From contig JBAZOO010000004.1 of the NCBI GenBank assembly GCA_041648735.1, positions 1 to 64,000 of the forward strand: DNA of 64,000 bases, given 5' to 3'. Shown in pieces: positions 51,207 to 60,215 of the stretch (the first letter of the stretch is position 1; every line of letters starts with the position of its first letter). The stretch is from JBAZOO01 sp041648735. GTDB taxonomy: Bacteria > Verrucomicrobiota > Lentisphaeria > Oligosphaerales > CAITYL01. Under the pieces are notes generated by a model, which did no database searches, had not been told where the DNA came from, and saw only the letters and a list, made by a program, of their open reading frames with translations. Made by a program: the position numbers and the translations under genes.

Positions 51207-51935
51207 ATGAGCGAACCACTTTCAGCTTCCCCTGCCGCCGCCACCCCTGCCGCCGCCGCCGCCGCGCCGCTGTTCCGCGCTTGCGGACTCCGCAAGGAGT
51301 TCACCTTGGGCAAGCGGCATGTCATCGAGGTGCTCAAGGGGGTTGACCTGGAGATCCGCGCCGGCGAATGGGTCGCCCTGGTCGGCCCTTCGGGCTGCGG
51401 CAAGTCAACGCTGCTGCTGCTGCTGGGGGCGCTGGACAACCCTTCCGCCGGCGAGATCTGGTGCCGGGGGCGCGCCTACCACCAGCTTTCCAGTGCCGCC
51501 AAGACGCGGCTGCGCCGGCGGGAGATCGGGTTCGTCTTCCAGAACTTCCATCTTTTCCCGGAACTCACCGCGGTGGAGAACGTCGTGCTGCCCGCGTTGC
51601 AGTGGGGGGAGGACCGGGGCGGGGCGGAGCGGCGGGCCCGGGAGTTGCTGGAGCGGTTCGGGCTGGGCCACCGGCTGGAGCACCGGCCGCAGGAGCTGTC
51701 CGGCGGCGAGCAGCAGCGGGTCGCCCTGGCCCGGGCGTTGATCAACGATCCGGCGATCCTGCTGGCCGACGAGCCGACCGGCAACCTCGACGTGGCGGCG
51801 GCGGCGGGCATCGTCGAGCTGCTGGCGCAGTTGCATCGGGAGGCGGGCAAGACGGTGGTCATGGTCACGCACGACCCGGAGCTGGCGGCGAAGGCCGACC
51901 GCATCCTCCGCCTGGCCGACGGCCGCGCCGCCTGA
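51207..51935 (+). CDS. ABC transporter ATPase, LolD/MacB type
   Basis: 242 residues. Walker A is GPSGCGKST (60-68), the signature is LSGGEQQRVALARALI, and Walker B is ILLADEPTGNLD, which with the downstream THDPELAAKADRI defines the LolD/MacB/FtsE group. They drive lipoprotein release or efflux with a MacB-type permease, none of which is adjacent. A Pro/Ala-rich N-terminal extension of about 20 residues precedes the domain. The reading frame is open far upstream but only this ATG gives the family start; the ribosome site is weak. It holds a TGCGGASTCCGCA palindrome at 51282. Confidence 0.9.
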   Translation: MSEPLSASPAAATPAAAAAAPLFRACGLRKEFTLGKRHVIEVLKGVDLEIRAGEWVALVGPSGCGKSTLLLLLGALDNPSAGEIWCRGRAYHQLSSAAKTRLRRREIGFVFQNFHLFPELTAVENVVLPALQWGEDRGGAERRARELLERFGLGHRLEHRPQELSGGEQQRVALARALINDPAILLADEPTGNLDVAAAAGIVELLAQLHREAGKTVVMVTHDPELAAKADRILRLADGRAA

Positions 51936-52016
51936 GGCCGGCGGCGGCGGCTCCCGGCGCCCGGGCGGATGGGCTATGTTACCCGATGTCCCATCTGGAG
52001 GCCGCGGAGGTGCCCC

Positions 52017-52676
52017 ATGGCCGGAATGGCCGCGAAAAAACGCCCGGAGCGTTATACTTGGGCCGACTATCAAACCTGGCGCGATGGCCACCGCTACGAA
52101 CTCATCGGCGGCGCGGTCACCGCCATGGCACCCAGCCCCGGCTACGACCACCAAGCCATTGTGGGCGCCTTGTATGTGGCCCTTGCCCGGCATTTCCAGG
52201 GCAAGCCTTGCCGGCCAATCCTGGCACCGATGGATGTGCGGCTGGACGACGGGAATGTCGTGCAGCCCGACTTGCTGGTCGTCTGCGATCCCGCGCAGCT
52301 CCGGAGCACCCACGTCGAAGGCGCGCCGACGCTGGTTGTGGAGGTCCTGTCCCCGGCGACCTGGCGCCACGACCGGAAGACCAAGCTGGGGTTGTACGCC
52401 CACTTTGGTGTCCGCGAATATTGGCTGGTCACGCCCGTCCCGGCATTGGTGGAAGTGCTGCGCCTGGAGCGCGGCGCCTATCTCATCGCCGGCGTCCACC
52501 GGCCGGGCGAAACCCTGGCGAGCCCGGTGTTCCCGGAATTGGCGCTGGATGTGGCGGCGTTGTTCGCGGGGGTGCCTCTCCGGCCCGAGGATCGGATCTT
52601 CGAGGTTTGCGAAACCGACCCCGCCGCCGAATGGGGTGGCCAGCGCCATCCGCCCAGCCCCCCAACGGAACCCTGA
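52017..52676 (+). CDS. Uma2-family (DUF820) endonuclease-like protein
   Basis: 219 residues. The PD-(D/E)XK-like restriction fold is shown by RYELIGGAVTAMAP, DNGNVVQPDLLVV-like VQPDLLVVCDPAQL and LVVEVLSPATWRHDRKTKLG, where the Asp and Glu/Lys are likely metal ligands. Members are numerous in Cyanobacteria, Planctomycetes and Lentisphaerota; their function is not settled. GGAGG lies six bases before the ATG at 52017. It ends 23 nt before xseA. Confidence 0.87.
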   Translation: MAGMAAKKRPERYTWADYQTWRDGHRYELIGGAVTAMAPSPGYDHQAIVGALYVALARHFQGKPCRPILAPMDVRLDDGNVVQPDLLVVCDPAQLRSTHVEGAPTLVVEVLSPATWRHDRKTKLGLYAHFGVREYWLVTPVPALVEVLRLERGAYLIAGVHRPGETLASPVFPELALDVAALFAGVPLRPEDRIFEVCETDPAAEWGGQRHPPSPPTEP

Positions 52677-52699
52677 ACCGGAGGCGCCTTCTTCCCGCC

Positions 52700-53959
52700 A
52701 TGGATCTTCCCCTGTTCGACAACCCGCCGCCGGGACCGGCGGCCGCCGCGGGGCGGCCGCCGCAAATCCTGTCCGTCTCGGAACTGACGCGGATCGTCAA
52801 GGAACTGTTCGAGCAGACCTTCTATCCGTTCTGGGTCCGCGGCGAGGCCGGGAACCTGACGTTCCACCGCTCCGGCCACCTCTATTTCACGCTCAAGGAC
52901 GCCCAGAGCCAGATCGCGGCGGTGTGGTTCCGCGGCGCGGCGGCGGCGCGCCAGCTTGGCCTCGCGGAAGGGATGGAGGTCGAGGCGCTGGGGCGGCTGA
53001 CGATGTACGAGCCGCGCGGCCAGTGCCAGCTTGTGATTGACCGCCTCCGCCCCAAGGGGGTGGGGCTGTTGCAGCAACGCTTCGAGGAGCTGAAGCGCAA
53101 GTTGCAGGCGGAAGGGCTCTTCGACCCGGAGCGCAAGCGGCCGATCCCAGCCTTGCCCAAATGCATCGGCGTGGTGACCTCGCCGGAGGGGGCGGCGCTC
53201 CAGGACTTCCTGAAGATCCTCGGCCGGCGCTTCGCCAGCCTCCACGTCCGGATCGTCCCCGTCGCCGTCCAAGGGGTGCGGGCGGCGGCGGAGATCGCGG
53301 CGGGCATCGCCCTGCTCAACCGGAGCCGGGGGTGCGACGTGATCGTGGCCACCCGTGGCGGCGGCAGCCTGGAGGACCTCTGGCCGTTCAACGAGGAAGT
53401 GGTGGCCCGCGCCGTGGCCGCCTCGGCGATCCCGGTGATCAGCGCCGTGGGGCATGAAGTTGATTTCACGATCTGCGACTATGTGGCCGACCTGCGGGCG
53501 CCGACCCCGAGCGCCGCGGCCGAGCTGGTCGTCGCCAAGCAGAGCGAGTTCCAAGAGCGGCTGGCCAACTTGCGCCAGCGCCAGCGCCAGGCGCTCCGGC
53601 TGCGGCTGGGCGATTGGCGGCGGCGGCTCGACCGGGCCGCGCACAGCCCGGCGTTCCGCGAGCCCCTCCACCAGGTTCGCCGCCACCAGCAGCGGCTGGA
53701 TGAACTGGGGCTGCGGCTGAACCGGGCCCTGCTCGCCCGCCAGCAGGCGGCCCGGGCCCGGCTTGACCGCGCCGGCGCCCGGCTGGCCGCCCTCAACCCC
53801 GCCGCCGTCCTGGAGCGCGGCTACGCCATCCTCCTTGACCGCGCCAGCGGCCATGCCGTCACCGACGCCGCCACGGCGCCCCTGGGTGGCCGCCTCACCG
53901 GCCTGCTGGCCAAGGGGCGGCTCGACCTGCTCGTTGCCGGCCGGCACCCCGCCGGCTGA
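52700..53959 (+). CDS. xseA: Exodeoxyribonuclease VII large subunit
   Basis: 419 residues. The N-terminal OB-fold (tRNA_anti-like, about 22-115: ILSVSELTRIVKELFEQTFY) is followed by the catalytic domain with CIGVVTSPEGAALQDFLKIL, ATRGGGSLEDLWPFNEE and VISAVGHEVDFTICDYVADL, and a long coiled-coil C-terminus. With the small subunit XseB, which is not seen nearby, it degrades single-stranded DNA. The ribosome site GGAGG is rather far (15 nt) from the ATG. Confidence 0.95.
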   Translation: MDLPLFDNPPPGPAAAAGRPPQILSVSELTRIVKELFEQTFYPFWVRGEAGNLTFHRSGHLYFTLKDAQSQIAAVWFRGAAAARQLGLAEGMEVEALGRLTMYEPRGQCQLVIDRLRPKGVGLLQQRFEELKRKLQAEGLFDPERKRPIPALPKCIGVVTSPEGAALQDFLKILGRRFASLHVRIVPVAVQGVRAAAEIAAGIALLNRSRGCDVIVATRGGGSLEDLWPFNEEVVARAVAASAIPVISAVGHEVDFTICDYVADLRAPTPSAAAELVVAKQSEFQERLANLRQRQRQALRLRLGDWRRRLDRAAHSPAFREPLHQVRRHQQRLDELGLRLNRALLARQQAARARLDRAGARLAALNPAAVLERGYAILLDRASGHAVTDAATAPLGGRLTGLLAKGRLDLLVAGRHPAG

Positions 53960-54054
53960 ACCATACTTGAAAAACCGCGTTCCCATGTCATAGATTGCGG
54001 CATCCGCCGCTTCCGCGACTCTTGCATCCCCGCCCCCGGAAGGTTCCCTCCCCC

Positions 54055-55392
54055 ATGAGCCACGACGTCCCCATTTCCAATTGCCAGCTCAGCGCCGCCG
54101 CGGCGCATTGGCTGTTGCAGCAGCTCGGCGAAGAGCAGCTCTATCACATTTTGCAGAACATCGGCCCCCTGGCCCAAAGCTGGTTCCGCGGCTTCACCCT
54201 TTCGCGGCACACCTGTGGCCAGCCGGCGGTCCGCAACCGCATCCAGAACGCCCTGGTGCGGATGCCGCAGGTGGCGGAGGGCTTCCTCAAGTTCCCCGGC
54301 ACTCCCTGGCATGTCTGGTGCGAGATCCTGCCGGCGTTCGAGCCGAACTGGCTGCGCAAGAACTGGCGGGCCCTGCTCCGCCGGCCGGAGGGGCGGCTCC
54401 CCGCCGTCGTCCTGGCGCTGGCCCCCAACGAGCCGTTGCGCCGCCGCGGCCTGCGCCTGCTCCGGCGCACCCATTTCTGGGAGGCGCCGCCCACGCCCAA
54501 GCCCGGCGTCCGGCACGACCCCCGCTGGCAGGCCCTGGGGCGGCTGCTGGGCACCGTCGAGGCCATGCCGGCCGTGCCGGGGGCGGGGGGCGTCGCCCCG
54601 GCCGCCGCCGCGCCGGAGGAGGGCGGCCCGGTTGGCGACCGTCTGCGCAAGGGATTGGAGGAGAGCCGGAAACGGCTGGAGAAGGCGAAGAGCCAGCTTG
54701 CCGAGGCGGAAAAGCGGCACCAGGCCGAGCTGGAGCAGGGGAAGGCGGAGCGGCAGCAGCTCCAGGCGGAGCTGCGGGGCGCCCGCGAGGAGACGCGCCA
54801 GCTCCTGGCCACGCTGGAGGAACGGCTGGCGGAGCGCATCCAGGCCTATCGCCGCGAGGTGCTGGGGCTGACCCCCGAGTTCGAGCAGGCCGTCGCCCAA
54901 GCCCTCGCCGCCGCGCCCGACCTGGAAAGCAAGGTTGAGGCGCTGCTGGCCCGGCAGCGGGAGCTGAACGAGCGGCACGCCAAGCTGGAGGCGGTGCGGG
55001 CGGAGGTCGCCCGCCTGCGCGGCCTCGCCGCCCGCCTCGACACGGCGGTCCGGGACGGTGCCGCGCCGGTGCCGGGGCTGGAGGCGCTGCGCACGGAAAT
55101 CCGCAACCGGATCGCCTCGTTGCTCCGCCTGCCCGGCGTGGACTCGCCCGCCGACTGGCCACCCGTCGCCCTTGCCTTGCGCCGGCGCATCGAGGCCGCG
55201 CCGCCGGACGAGGGCGGACGGCGGGACCTGGAGCCGATCAGCCAGGCCTTGGAGCGGGAGCCGCTCTGTTCGCTGGTGGATGCCTACCGCGCCGCCGAAC
55301 TCCAGGACTTGATCCGCCACCGGCTGGCGCGGCTGCGCGAACTCCACCAGGAGCGCGAATTGGCCGCGGCGCTGGCGCTGCCGCCGCGCTGA
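54055..55392 (+). CDS. Uncharacterised coiled-coil protein
   Basis: 445 residues, no signal or membrane segment. The N-terminal part (about 1-150) is helical with many Trp and Leu (HWLLQQLGEEQLYHILQNIG; WHVWCEILPAFEPNWLRKNW). Residues about 195-330 form a highly charged coiled coil (LRKGLEESRKRLEKAKSQLA and on), and the C-terminus is again helical. I do not recognise a family. GGAAGG lies upstream of the ATG. The layout (helical head, coiled coil, helical tail, about 450 residues) resembles the protein at 61200-62567, though no clear similarity of sequence is seen. Possible roles: structural scaffold or DNA-associated protein. Confidence 0.75.
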   Translation: MSHDVPISNCQLSAAAAHWLLQQLGEEQLYHILQNIGPLAQSWFRGFTLSRHTCGQPAVRNRIQNALVRMPQVAEGFLKFPGTPWHVWCEILPAFEPNWLRKNWRALLRRPEGRLPAVVLALAPNEPLRRRGLRLLRRTHFWEAPPTPKPGVRHDPRWQALGRLLGTVEAMPAVPGAGGVAPAAAAPEEGGPVGDRLRKGLEESRKRLEKAKSQLAEAEKRHQAELEQGKAERQQLQAELRGAREETRQLLATLEERLAERIQAYRREVLGLTPEFEQAVAQALAAAPDLESKVEALLARQRELNERHAKLEAVRAEVARLRGLAARLDTAVRDGAAPVPGLEALRTEIRNRIASLLRLPGVDSPADWPPVALALRRRIEAAPPDEGGRRDLEPISQALEREPLCSLVDAYRAAELQDLIRHRLARLRELHQERELAAALALPPR

Positions 55393-55504
55393 GGGCGCCG
55401 GGGCTTTTCGCCTCTTGGGCAGAGAAAAGCGGACTCCGCAAGCCGTTGCCGGCCGGCGGAGTCCGCATGGGTGGGGTGGGGTCAGCGGGGGCGGCCCGCC
55501 CGGG

Positions 55505-57157
55505 TCACTTGCCGAGGATCGCCTTGAGGTCGGCTGCCGGCGTGGTGGTCGGGGCGATCGCGAACGTCTCGACGAGGACGTTCAGCGCCGCCGGGCTGAG
55601 GAAGGCCGGGAGGCTGGGGCCGAGGCGGATGTTCTTGATGCCCAGGTGCAGGAGGGTGAGCAGGATGCAGACCGCCTTCTGCTCGTACCAGGAGAGGATC
55701 ATCGAGAGCGGCAGGTCGTTGACGCCGCAGTTGAAGGCCTGGGCGAGCGCCACGGCGATCTGGATCGCCGAGTAGGCGTCGTTGCACTGGCCGATGTCCA
55801 GCAGCCGGGGAATGCCGCCGATGGCGCCGAACTCGAGCTTGTTGAAGCGGTACTTGCCGCAGGCCAGGGTCAGGATCACGCAGTCCTGGGGGACGGCCTG
55901 GGCGAAGTCGGTGTAGTAGTTGCGCCCCGGCTTGGCGCCGTCGCAGCCGCCGATGAGGAAGAAGTGCTTGACGGCGCCGGCCTTGACCGCGTCCACCACC
56001 GCGCCGGCGACGTTCATCACCGCGTTGTGGCCGAAGCCGATCGTGATCCGCTTCTCCGGCGCGTCGGCGGGGAAGCCGGGGGCGGCGAGGGCGGCCTGGA
56101 TCACCGGCGCGAAGTTGCCGTCGGCGATGTGGGTGACGCCCGGCCAGGCGACCAGGCCAGAGGTGAAGATGCGCCCCTTGTAGCCGTCGCGCGGCTTCTG
56201 GATGCAGTTGGTGGTCATCAGGATCGCGCCGGGGAAGGCGTCGAACTCCTTCTGCTGGTCCTGCCAGGCGCCGCCGTAGTTGCCCACCAGGTGCTTGAAC
56301 TGCTTCAGCGCCGGATAGGCGTTGCAGGGGAGCATCTCGCCATGGGTGTAGACGTTGATCCCCTTGCCTTCGGTCTGCTGGAGCAGTCCGTGGAGATCCT
56401 TGAGGTCGTGGCCGGAGACCAGGATGCACTTGCCGGCCACCGGGGTGACCCGCACCGAGGTCGGCTCGGGGTGGCCATAGGTGCCGGTGTTCGCCCGGTC
56501 AAGCAGCTCCATGGCCTTGAGGTTGACTTCGCCGGTCTTCAGCGCCAGGCCGAGCAGGTCGGCGACCGGGAGCTGGCTTTCCTTCTCGCCGAGCGTCGCC
56601 AGGGTGTCGAGGAAGAAGTCGTAGACGGCGGGGTCTTCCTGCCCCAGGATCTGGGCGTGGTCGGCATAGGCGGCGGTGCCCTTGAGGCCGTAGACGATCA
56701 GCTCTTCGAGGCCGGCCACCGTGTCGCCCAGCGCGGCGATGCGCTTGGCGACGCCGGCCGCCTCGCCCTGCGCCACCAGCCCGGCCCGGTCGGTGGCCGG
56801 GATCCAGGCCGCCGGGCCGGCCAGCGCCTCGACCGGCTGGCCGGCCTTGCGGGCGGCATCCGCATAGAGATCCTTGGCCTTCGTCTTGGCCTGGGCCAGG
56901 CCGCGCAGCACCTGTTCCAGGCGCGCCGGGTCGAAATTGACATTGGTGACCGTGGTGAAGAGCGCCTCGACCACGGCGTGGTTGATGGCGGCGTCGCGCG
57001 CCCCGAGCTTGGCGGCGCGGGAGGCGTAGCTGGCCACCCCCTTGGTGGCGTGGATGATCAGGTCCTGGAGCGCGGCGCTCACCGGATCCTTGCCGCAGAT
57101 GCCTTGCACGGTGCAGCCCGTGCCCTTGCTGGTCTGTTCGCACTGGTAGCAGAACAT
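55505..57157 (-). CDS. hcp: Hydroxylamine reductase (hybrid cluster protein)
   Basis: 550 residues. The N-terminal Cys motif MFCYQCEQTSKGTGCTVQGI then C (Cys3, Cys6, Cys15, Cys21) binds a 4Fe-4S cluster; the spacing is that of the anaerobe-type enzyme. The hybrid 4Fe-2O-2S cluster residues are in VSGHDLKDLHGLLQQTEGKG, HGEMLPCNAYP, NCIQKPRDGYKGRIFTSGLV and CNDAYSAIQIAVALAQAFNC. It reduces hydroxylamine in vitro and in cells mainly removes nitric oxide. GAGGAG precedes the ATG. The Rrf2 gene ends 73 nt before it on the same strand and is its probable regulator. Confidence 0.95.
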   Translation of the reverse strand: MFCYQCEQTSKGTGCTVQGICGKDPVSAALQDLIIHATKGVASYASRAAKLGARDAAINHAVVEALFTTVTNVNFDPARLEQVLRGLAQAKTKAKDLYADAARKAGQPVEALAGPAAWIPATDRAGLVAQGEAAGVAKRIAALGDTVAGLEELIVYGLKGTAAYADHAQILGQEDPAVYDFFLDTLATLGEKESQLPVADLLGLALKTGEVNLKAMELLDRANTGTYGHPEPTSVRVTPVAGKCILVSGHDLKDLHGLLQQTEGKGINVYTHGEMLPCNAYPALKQFKHLVGNYGGAWQDQQKEFDAFPGAILMTTNCIQKPRDGYKGRIFTSGLVAWPGVTHIADGNFAPVIQAALAAPGFPADAPEKRITIGFGHNAVMNVAGAVVDAVKAGAVKHFFLIGGCDGAKPGRNYYTDFAQAVPQDCVILTLACGKYRFNKLEFGAIGGIPRLLDIGQCNDAYSAIQIAVALAQAFNCGVNDLPLSMILSWYEQKAVCILLTLLHLGIKNIRLGPSLPAFLSPAALNVLVETFAIAPTTTPAADLKAILGK

Positions 57158-57230
57158 GGTGGGATTCTCCTCGGGGTCGGTTGGTTTCTCTGGGGGACTT
57201 GGGGGACAATGGTAAGATAGGGGGGGCGGG

Positions 57231-57650
57231 TCAGGGTTGCCAGCGCTGGCAGACGTCGGCCAGGGTAGTCCGGGCCAGGAGCTGCTTGAACTCCCGCCCG
57301 GCCCGACCCAAGAACCGACCCACGCCGCAGCAGGAAGTTCCCTGGCAGCGGGGGGTGTCGAGCAGGCAGTCCTTCACTTCCAGCGGGCCGTCAATCAGTT
57401 CGTAGAGGGTGAGCAAGGTGACTTCCGAGGCGGGCTTGGTGAGCTTGAAGCCGCCCTTGGGGCCACGGACGGCGGCGACAAAGCCGGCGCGCTGGAGCTG
57501 TTGCAGGATCTTGGCGAGGTGGTGGGCGGAGGCGTCGAGCCGCTGGGCGAGGCTGGCGGTGTCGTGGCGGGCCTCGGGCTCGCTGGCCAGGATCATCATC
57601 GCATGGAGTGCGAGGTTGCAGCCTTCGGAGAGTTTGAAGATGGTTGGCAT
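57231..57650 (-). CDS. Rrf2-family iron-sulfur regulator (NsrR/IscR-like)
   Basis: 139 residues. A winged helix-turn-helix (CNLALHAMMILASEPEARHD; LDASAHHLAKILQQLQRAGF) is followed by Cys95, Cys102, Cys107 and Cys108, a cluster-binding set at the position used by NsrR and IscR. It would sense nitric oxide or iron-sulfur status and control hcp just downstream. An imperfect palindrome at 57670-57689 overlaps its -10 region, so it may repress itself. GAGGGGG lies eight bases before the ATG. Confidence 0.9.
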   Translation of the reverse strand: MPTIFKLSEGCNLALHAMMILASEPEARHDTASLAQRLDASAHHLAKILQQLQRAGFVAAVRGPKGGFKLTKPASEVTLLTLYELIDGPLEVKDCLLDTPRCQGTSCCGVGRFLGRAGREFKQLLARTTLADVCQRWQP

Positions 57651-57669
57651 GGGTCGCGCCCCCTCTTTT

Positions 57670-57689
57670 GCATTCAGGTACTATTATGC
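57670..57689. promoter_or_regulatory. Candidate Rrf2 operator/-10 region
   Basis: GCATTCAGGTACTATTATGC is an imperfect palindrome (7 of 10 positions paired) about 20 nt before the Rrf2 gene. It overlaps a minus-strand CATAAT box. NsrR/IscR sites have AT-rich halves in a similar dyad. Confidence 0.4.
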
Positions 57690-57782
57690 CCGTTAGCCGG
57701 GTTGCAAGCCGGCACGCCAGTTTTTTTTTGCCGGGGAAGCGCAACTCCCGAAGGACACGAAGTCCGATCGAAGTTCATCTTC

Positions 57783-58910
57783 TCATGAATGGTTCAGGTT
57801 GCGGGGCGCTGCCGCCAGCAGCAGCCCTTCCAGGGCGTCCAGGTAATGGCGGAAGCTGTGTCGCTCGGCGAGGGTGCGGGCGGCGGTGCCGATGCGGCCA
57901 CGGAGCGCCGCGTCCGCCGCCAGCCGCCGGGCCGTGGCCAGCCACGCAGCGCGGATCTCCGCCGCCGGCCGGCCAGCGACGGGCAGGACGAAGCCGTCCA
58001 CGCCGGGCGTCAGCAGCTCGTCGGCGCCGGCGCGGTCGCTGCTGATCACCGGCAGGCCGCAGGCCAGCGCTTCGAGCACGACATTGGCGCAGGCGTCGTA
58101 ATAGGTTGGGTGCAGCAGCACGTCGGCGGCGGCGTAGAGTGTTTCCGGGCAGACGGTGCCGGGGGTGACCAGCCACGGCGCTCGCCGGCCGCGGCCCGCC
58201 CCGTGCTTGCCGGCCACGACCAGGCGGACGGTGGGCTGCTCCTTCGCCAGCTCCCGGACCACGGCGCAGGCCAGCGTGGCGTTCTTCAGCACGGGGTTGT
58301 GCGCCACCAGCAGGAAGACCAGGGCGTCGGCGGCCAGTCCCAGCTCGCGGCGGGCGTCCGCCCGGAGCCGTTCCCGGACGGCCGGGGCGAAGCGGTCGGT
58401 GTCCACGCCGTTGGGCAGCACCGTGAGGCGGGGCATTGCTTCGGGGGCGACTTCCTGGACTTGGCCGGCGACGAAGCGGGAGACGGCCAGCAGCCGCGTC
58501 TTCGGGCAGAGCAGCAGTTCCCGCTCGAAGCGGTCCTCGCGCCGGCGCCGGGGGGAGAGCCGGTCCTTGAGCGCGTCGAGCCAGCGCAGGGGCGGCGGCT
58601 TCGCCTGGCGGTTGTAGCGGCGGAAGGGGCGGGTGACGCCGCCGCCGAGCCGGCGCACGTCGGCGGTGGGCAGGCGGTAGCCCCAGTCCACGCTTACGTC
58701 CGGGCTGATGGCGGCCACGGCGGCCGCGGTCTGGGGGAAGGGCGCCAGGTGGAGGGTGCAGAAATCCGCCGGCTGGCCGCGTTCCGCGACCACGTGCAGG
58801 TCATGGCCGTGCGCCGCCAGGCCGCGGGCCACCGCCGCCGCCACCGCCTCGGCGCCGCCGGCCGCCGGCTGGAACTGCTCCAATGTCAGGACAATGCGCA
58901 TGGGTTTCAT
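57783..58910 (-). CDS. GT4-family glycosyltransferase (RfaG/WaaG-like)
   Basis: 375 residues. GT-B fold: N-terminal acceptor domain (FQPAAGGAEAVAAAVARGLA) and C-terminal donor domain with LLVAHNPVLKNATLACAVVR, the LHPTYYDACANVVLEALACG E-x7-E motif, and PVISSDRAGADELL. RfaG-like enzymes add sugars to the LPS core, consistent with the bamA/lptF outer membrane. No ribosome site stands out. It is not clearly part of an operon: the next gene on this strand (argJ) ends 59 nt upstream. Confidence 0.88.
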   Translation of the reverse strand: MKPMRIVLTLEQFQPAAGGAEAVAAAVARGLAAHGHDLHVVAERGQPADFCTLHLAPFPQTAAAVAAISPDVSVDWGYRLPTADVRRLGGGVTRPFRRYNRQAKPPPLRWLDALKDRLSPRRRREDRFERELLLCPKTRLLAVSRFVAGQVQEVAPEAMPRLTVLPNGVDTDRFAPAVRERLRADARRELGLAADALVFLLVAHNPVLKNATLACAVVRELAKEQPTVRLVVAGKHGAGRGRRAPWLVTPGTVCPETLYAAADVLLHPTYYDACANVVLEALACGLPVISSDRAGADELLTPGVDGFVLPVAGRPAAEIRAAWLATARRLAADAALRGRIGTAARTLAERHSFRHYLDALEGLLLAAAPRNLNHS

Positions 58911-58969
58911 GGGGTTGGCAAGGGGGCATGAGTCCCAGGGAGGCCGGCGGGGGCGGTTGGCGGCCGGCG

Positions 58970-60208
58970 TCAGGTGTGGTAGTCGGCGTTGATCTTGACG
59001 TATTCGTAGCTGAGGTCGCAGGTCCAGAGGGTGAAGCGGCCGGGGCCGGCGGCGAGGTCGAGGCGGATCTGGAATTCGCGCTTGTTGATGGCCCGGGACT
59101 GTTCGGCCTCGGGGACGCCGGCGTCCTGGCCGTGGCGGACGATCGGCACGTCCTCGTAGTCGAGGCTGACCTTGGCCGGGTCGAGGGCGACGCCGGAGTA
59201 GCCGGCGGCGCAGAGGATGCGCCCCCAGTTGGGGTCGGCGCCGAACCAGGCGGTCTTGACCAGCAGCGAATTGGCGATGGCCTCGGCGCAGCGGCGCGCC
59301 TCGCCGTCGTCCTTGGCGCCGCTGACGACCAGCTCGACGAAGCGGGTGACGCCTTCGCCGTCGAGCACCATTTCCCGGGCGAGGCGGCCGGCGACGAAGG
59401 TGAACGCCTCCGCAAAGGCGGCGGCGTCGGGGTGGGCCGCGGTGAGCGGTTCGTTGCCGGCGGCGCCGTTGGCCAAGGCGAGGAAGGTGTCGTTGGTGCT
59501 GGTGTCGCCATCCACGGTGATCCGGTTGAAGGAGGCGTCCAGCGAGTGGTTCAGGCAGGTTTGGAGGAAGTCGGGGGCGACGGCGGCGTCGGTGGTGAGG
59601 TAGGCGAGCATGGTCGCCTGCGGCTCGCGCAGCGGCCGGAGGTGCGGCGCGATCATGCCGGCGCCCTTGGTCATGCCGCCGATGCGGACTTCGCGGCCGG
59701 CGATGGCCAGGGCGACGGCGAGATGCTTGGGGCGGGTGTCGGTGGTCATGATCGCGCGGGCCGCGGCGGCGCCGCCGTCGGTGGCGAGGGCTTGTACGGC
59801 CAGTTCGGCGCCGCGGCGGATCTTTGCCATTGGCAGCGGCACGCCGATGCGGCCGGTGGAGGAGACCAGCACTTCGGCGGGAGCGACGCCGAGGAGGCGG
59901 GCGGTATGCTCGGCCATGGCCCGGCAGTCGGCCAGTCCCTGGTCGCCGGTGCAGGCATTGGCGCAGCCGCTGTTGACGATGACGGCACGCACGGGGCGGC
60001 CGGCGGCGAGCAGTTCGCGGTCGTGGATGACGGGGGCGGCGGCGAAGGCGTTGGCGGTGAAGGCGGCGGCGGCGGCGGCTGGGCGGTCGCTCAGCAGCAG
60101 GGCGAGGTCGGGGGCGCCGCTGCGCTTGAGGCCGCAGACGATGCCGGCGGCGCGCCAGCCGGCGGGGGAGGTGCAGTGGCCGTTGTCGAGCAACTGGAAG
60201 GTGGGCAT
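58970..60208 (-). CDS. argJ: Bifunctional ornithine acetyltransferase/N-acetylglutamate synthase
   Basis: 412 residues. Arginine synthesis by the cyclic pathway. The proenzyme cleaves itself before Thr199 in QATMLAYLTTDA, making that Thr the nucleophile; KGAGMIAPH just upstream and DGDTSTNDTFL downstream are conserved. The last residues (DLSYEYVKINADYHT) are the family terminus. AAGGAG precedes the ATG by ten bases. The nucleotidyltransferase gene ends seven bases before this start, so they may share a transcript. Confidence 0.95.
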   Translation of the reverse strand: MPTFQLLDNGHCTSPAGWRAAGIVCGLKRSGAPDLALLLSDRPAAAAAAFTANAFAAAPVIHDRELLAAGRPVRAVIVNSGCANACTGDQGLADCRAMAEHTARLLGVAPAEVLVSSTGRIGVPLPMAKIRRGAELAVQALATDGGAAAARAIMTTDTRPKHLAVALAIAGREVRIGGMTKGAGMIAPHLRPLREPQATMLAYLTTDAAVAPDFLQTCLNHSLDASFNRITVDGDTSTNDTFLALANGAAGNEPLTAAHPDAAAFAEAFTFVAGRLAREMVLDGEGVTRFVELVVSGAKDDGEARRCAEAIANSLLVKTAWFGADPNWGRILCAAGYSGVALDPAKVSLDYEDVPIVRHGQDAGVPEAEQSRAINKREFQIRLDLAAGPGRFTLWTCDLSYEYVKINADYHT

Positions 60209-60215
60209 GGGCGGT

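Noticed and set aside
57700..57740. A T9 run near 57721 as a terminator
   Set aside because: The T-run lies in the loop between the GC arms rather than after a stem, so it does not have terminator form on either strand.
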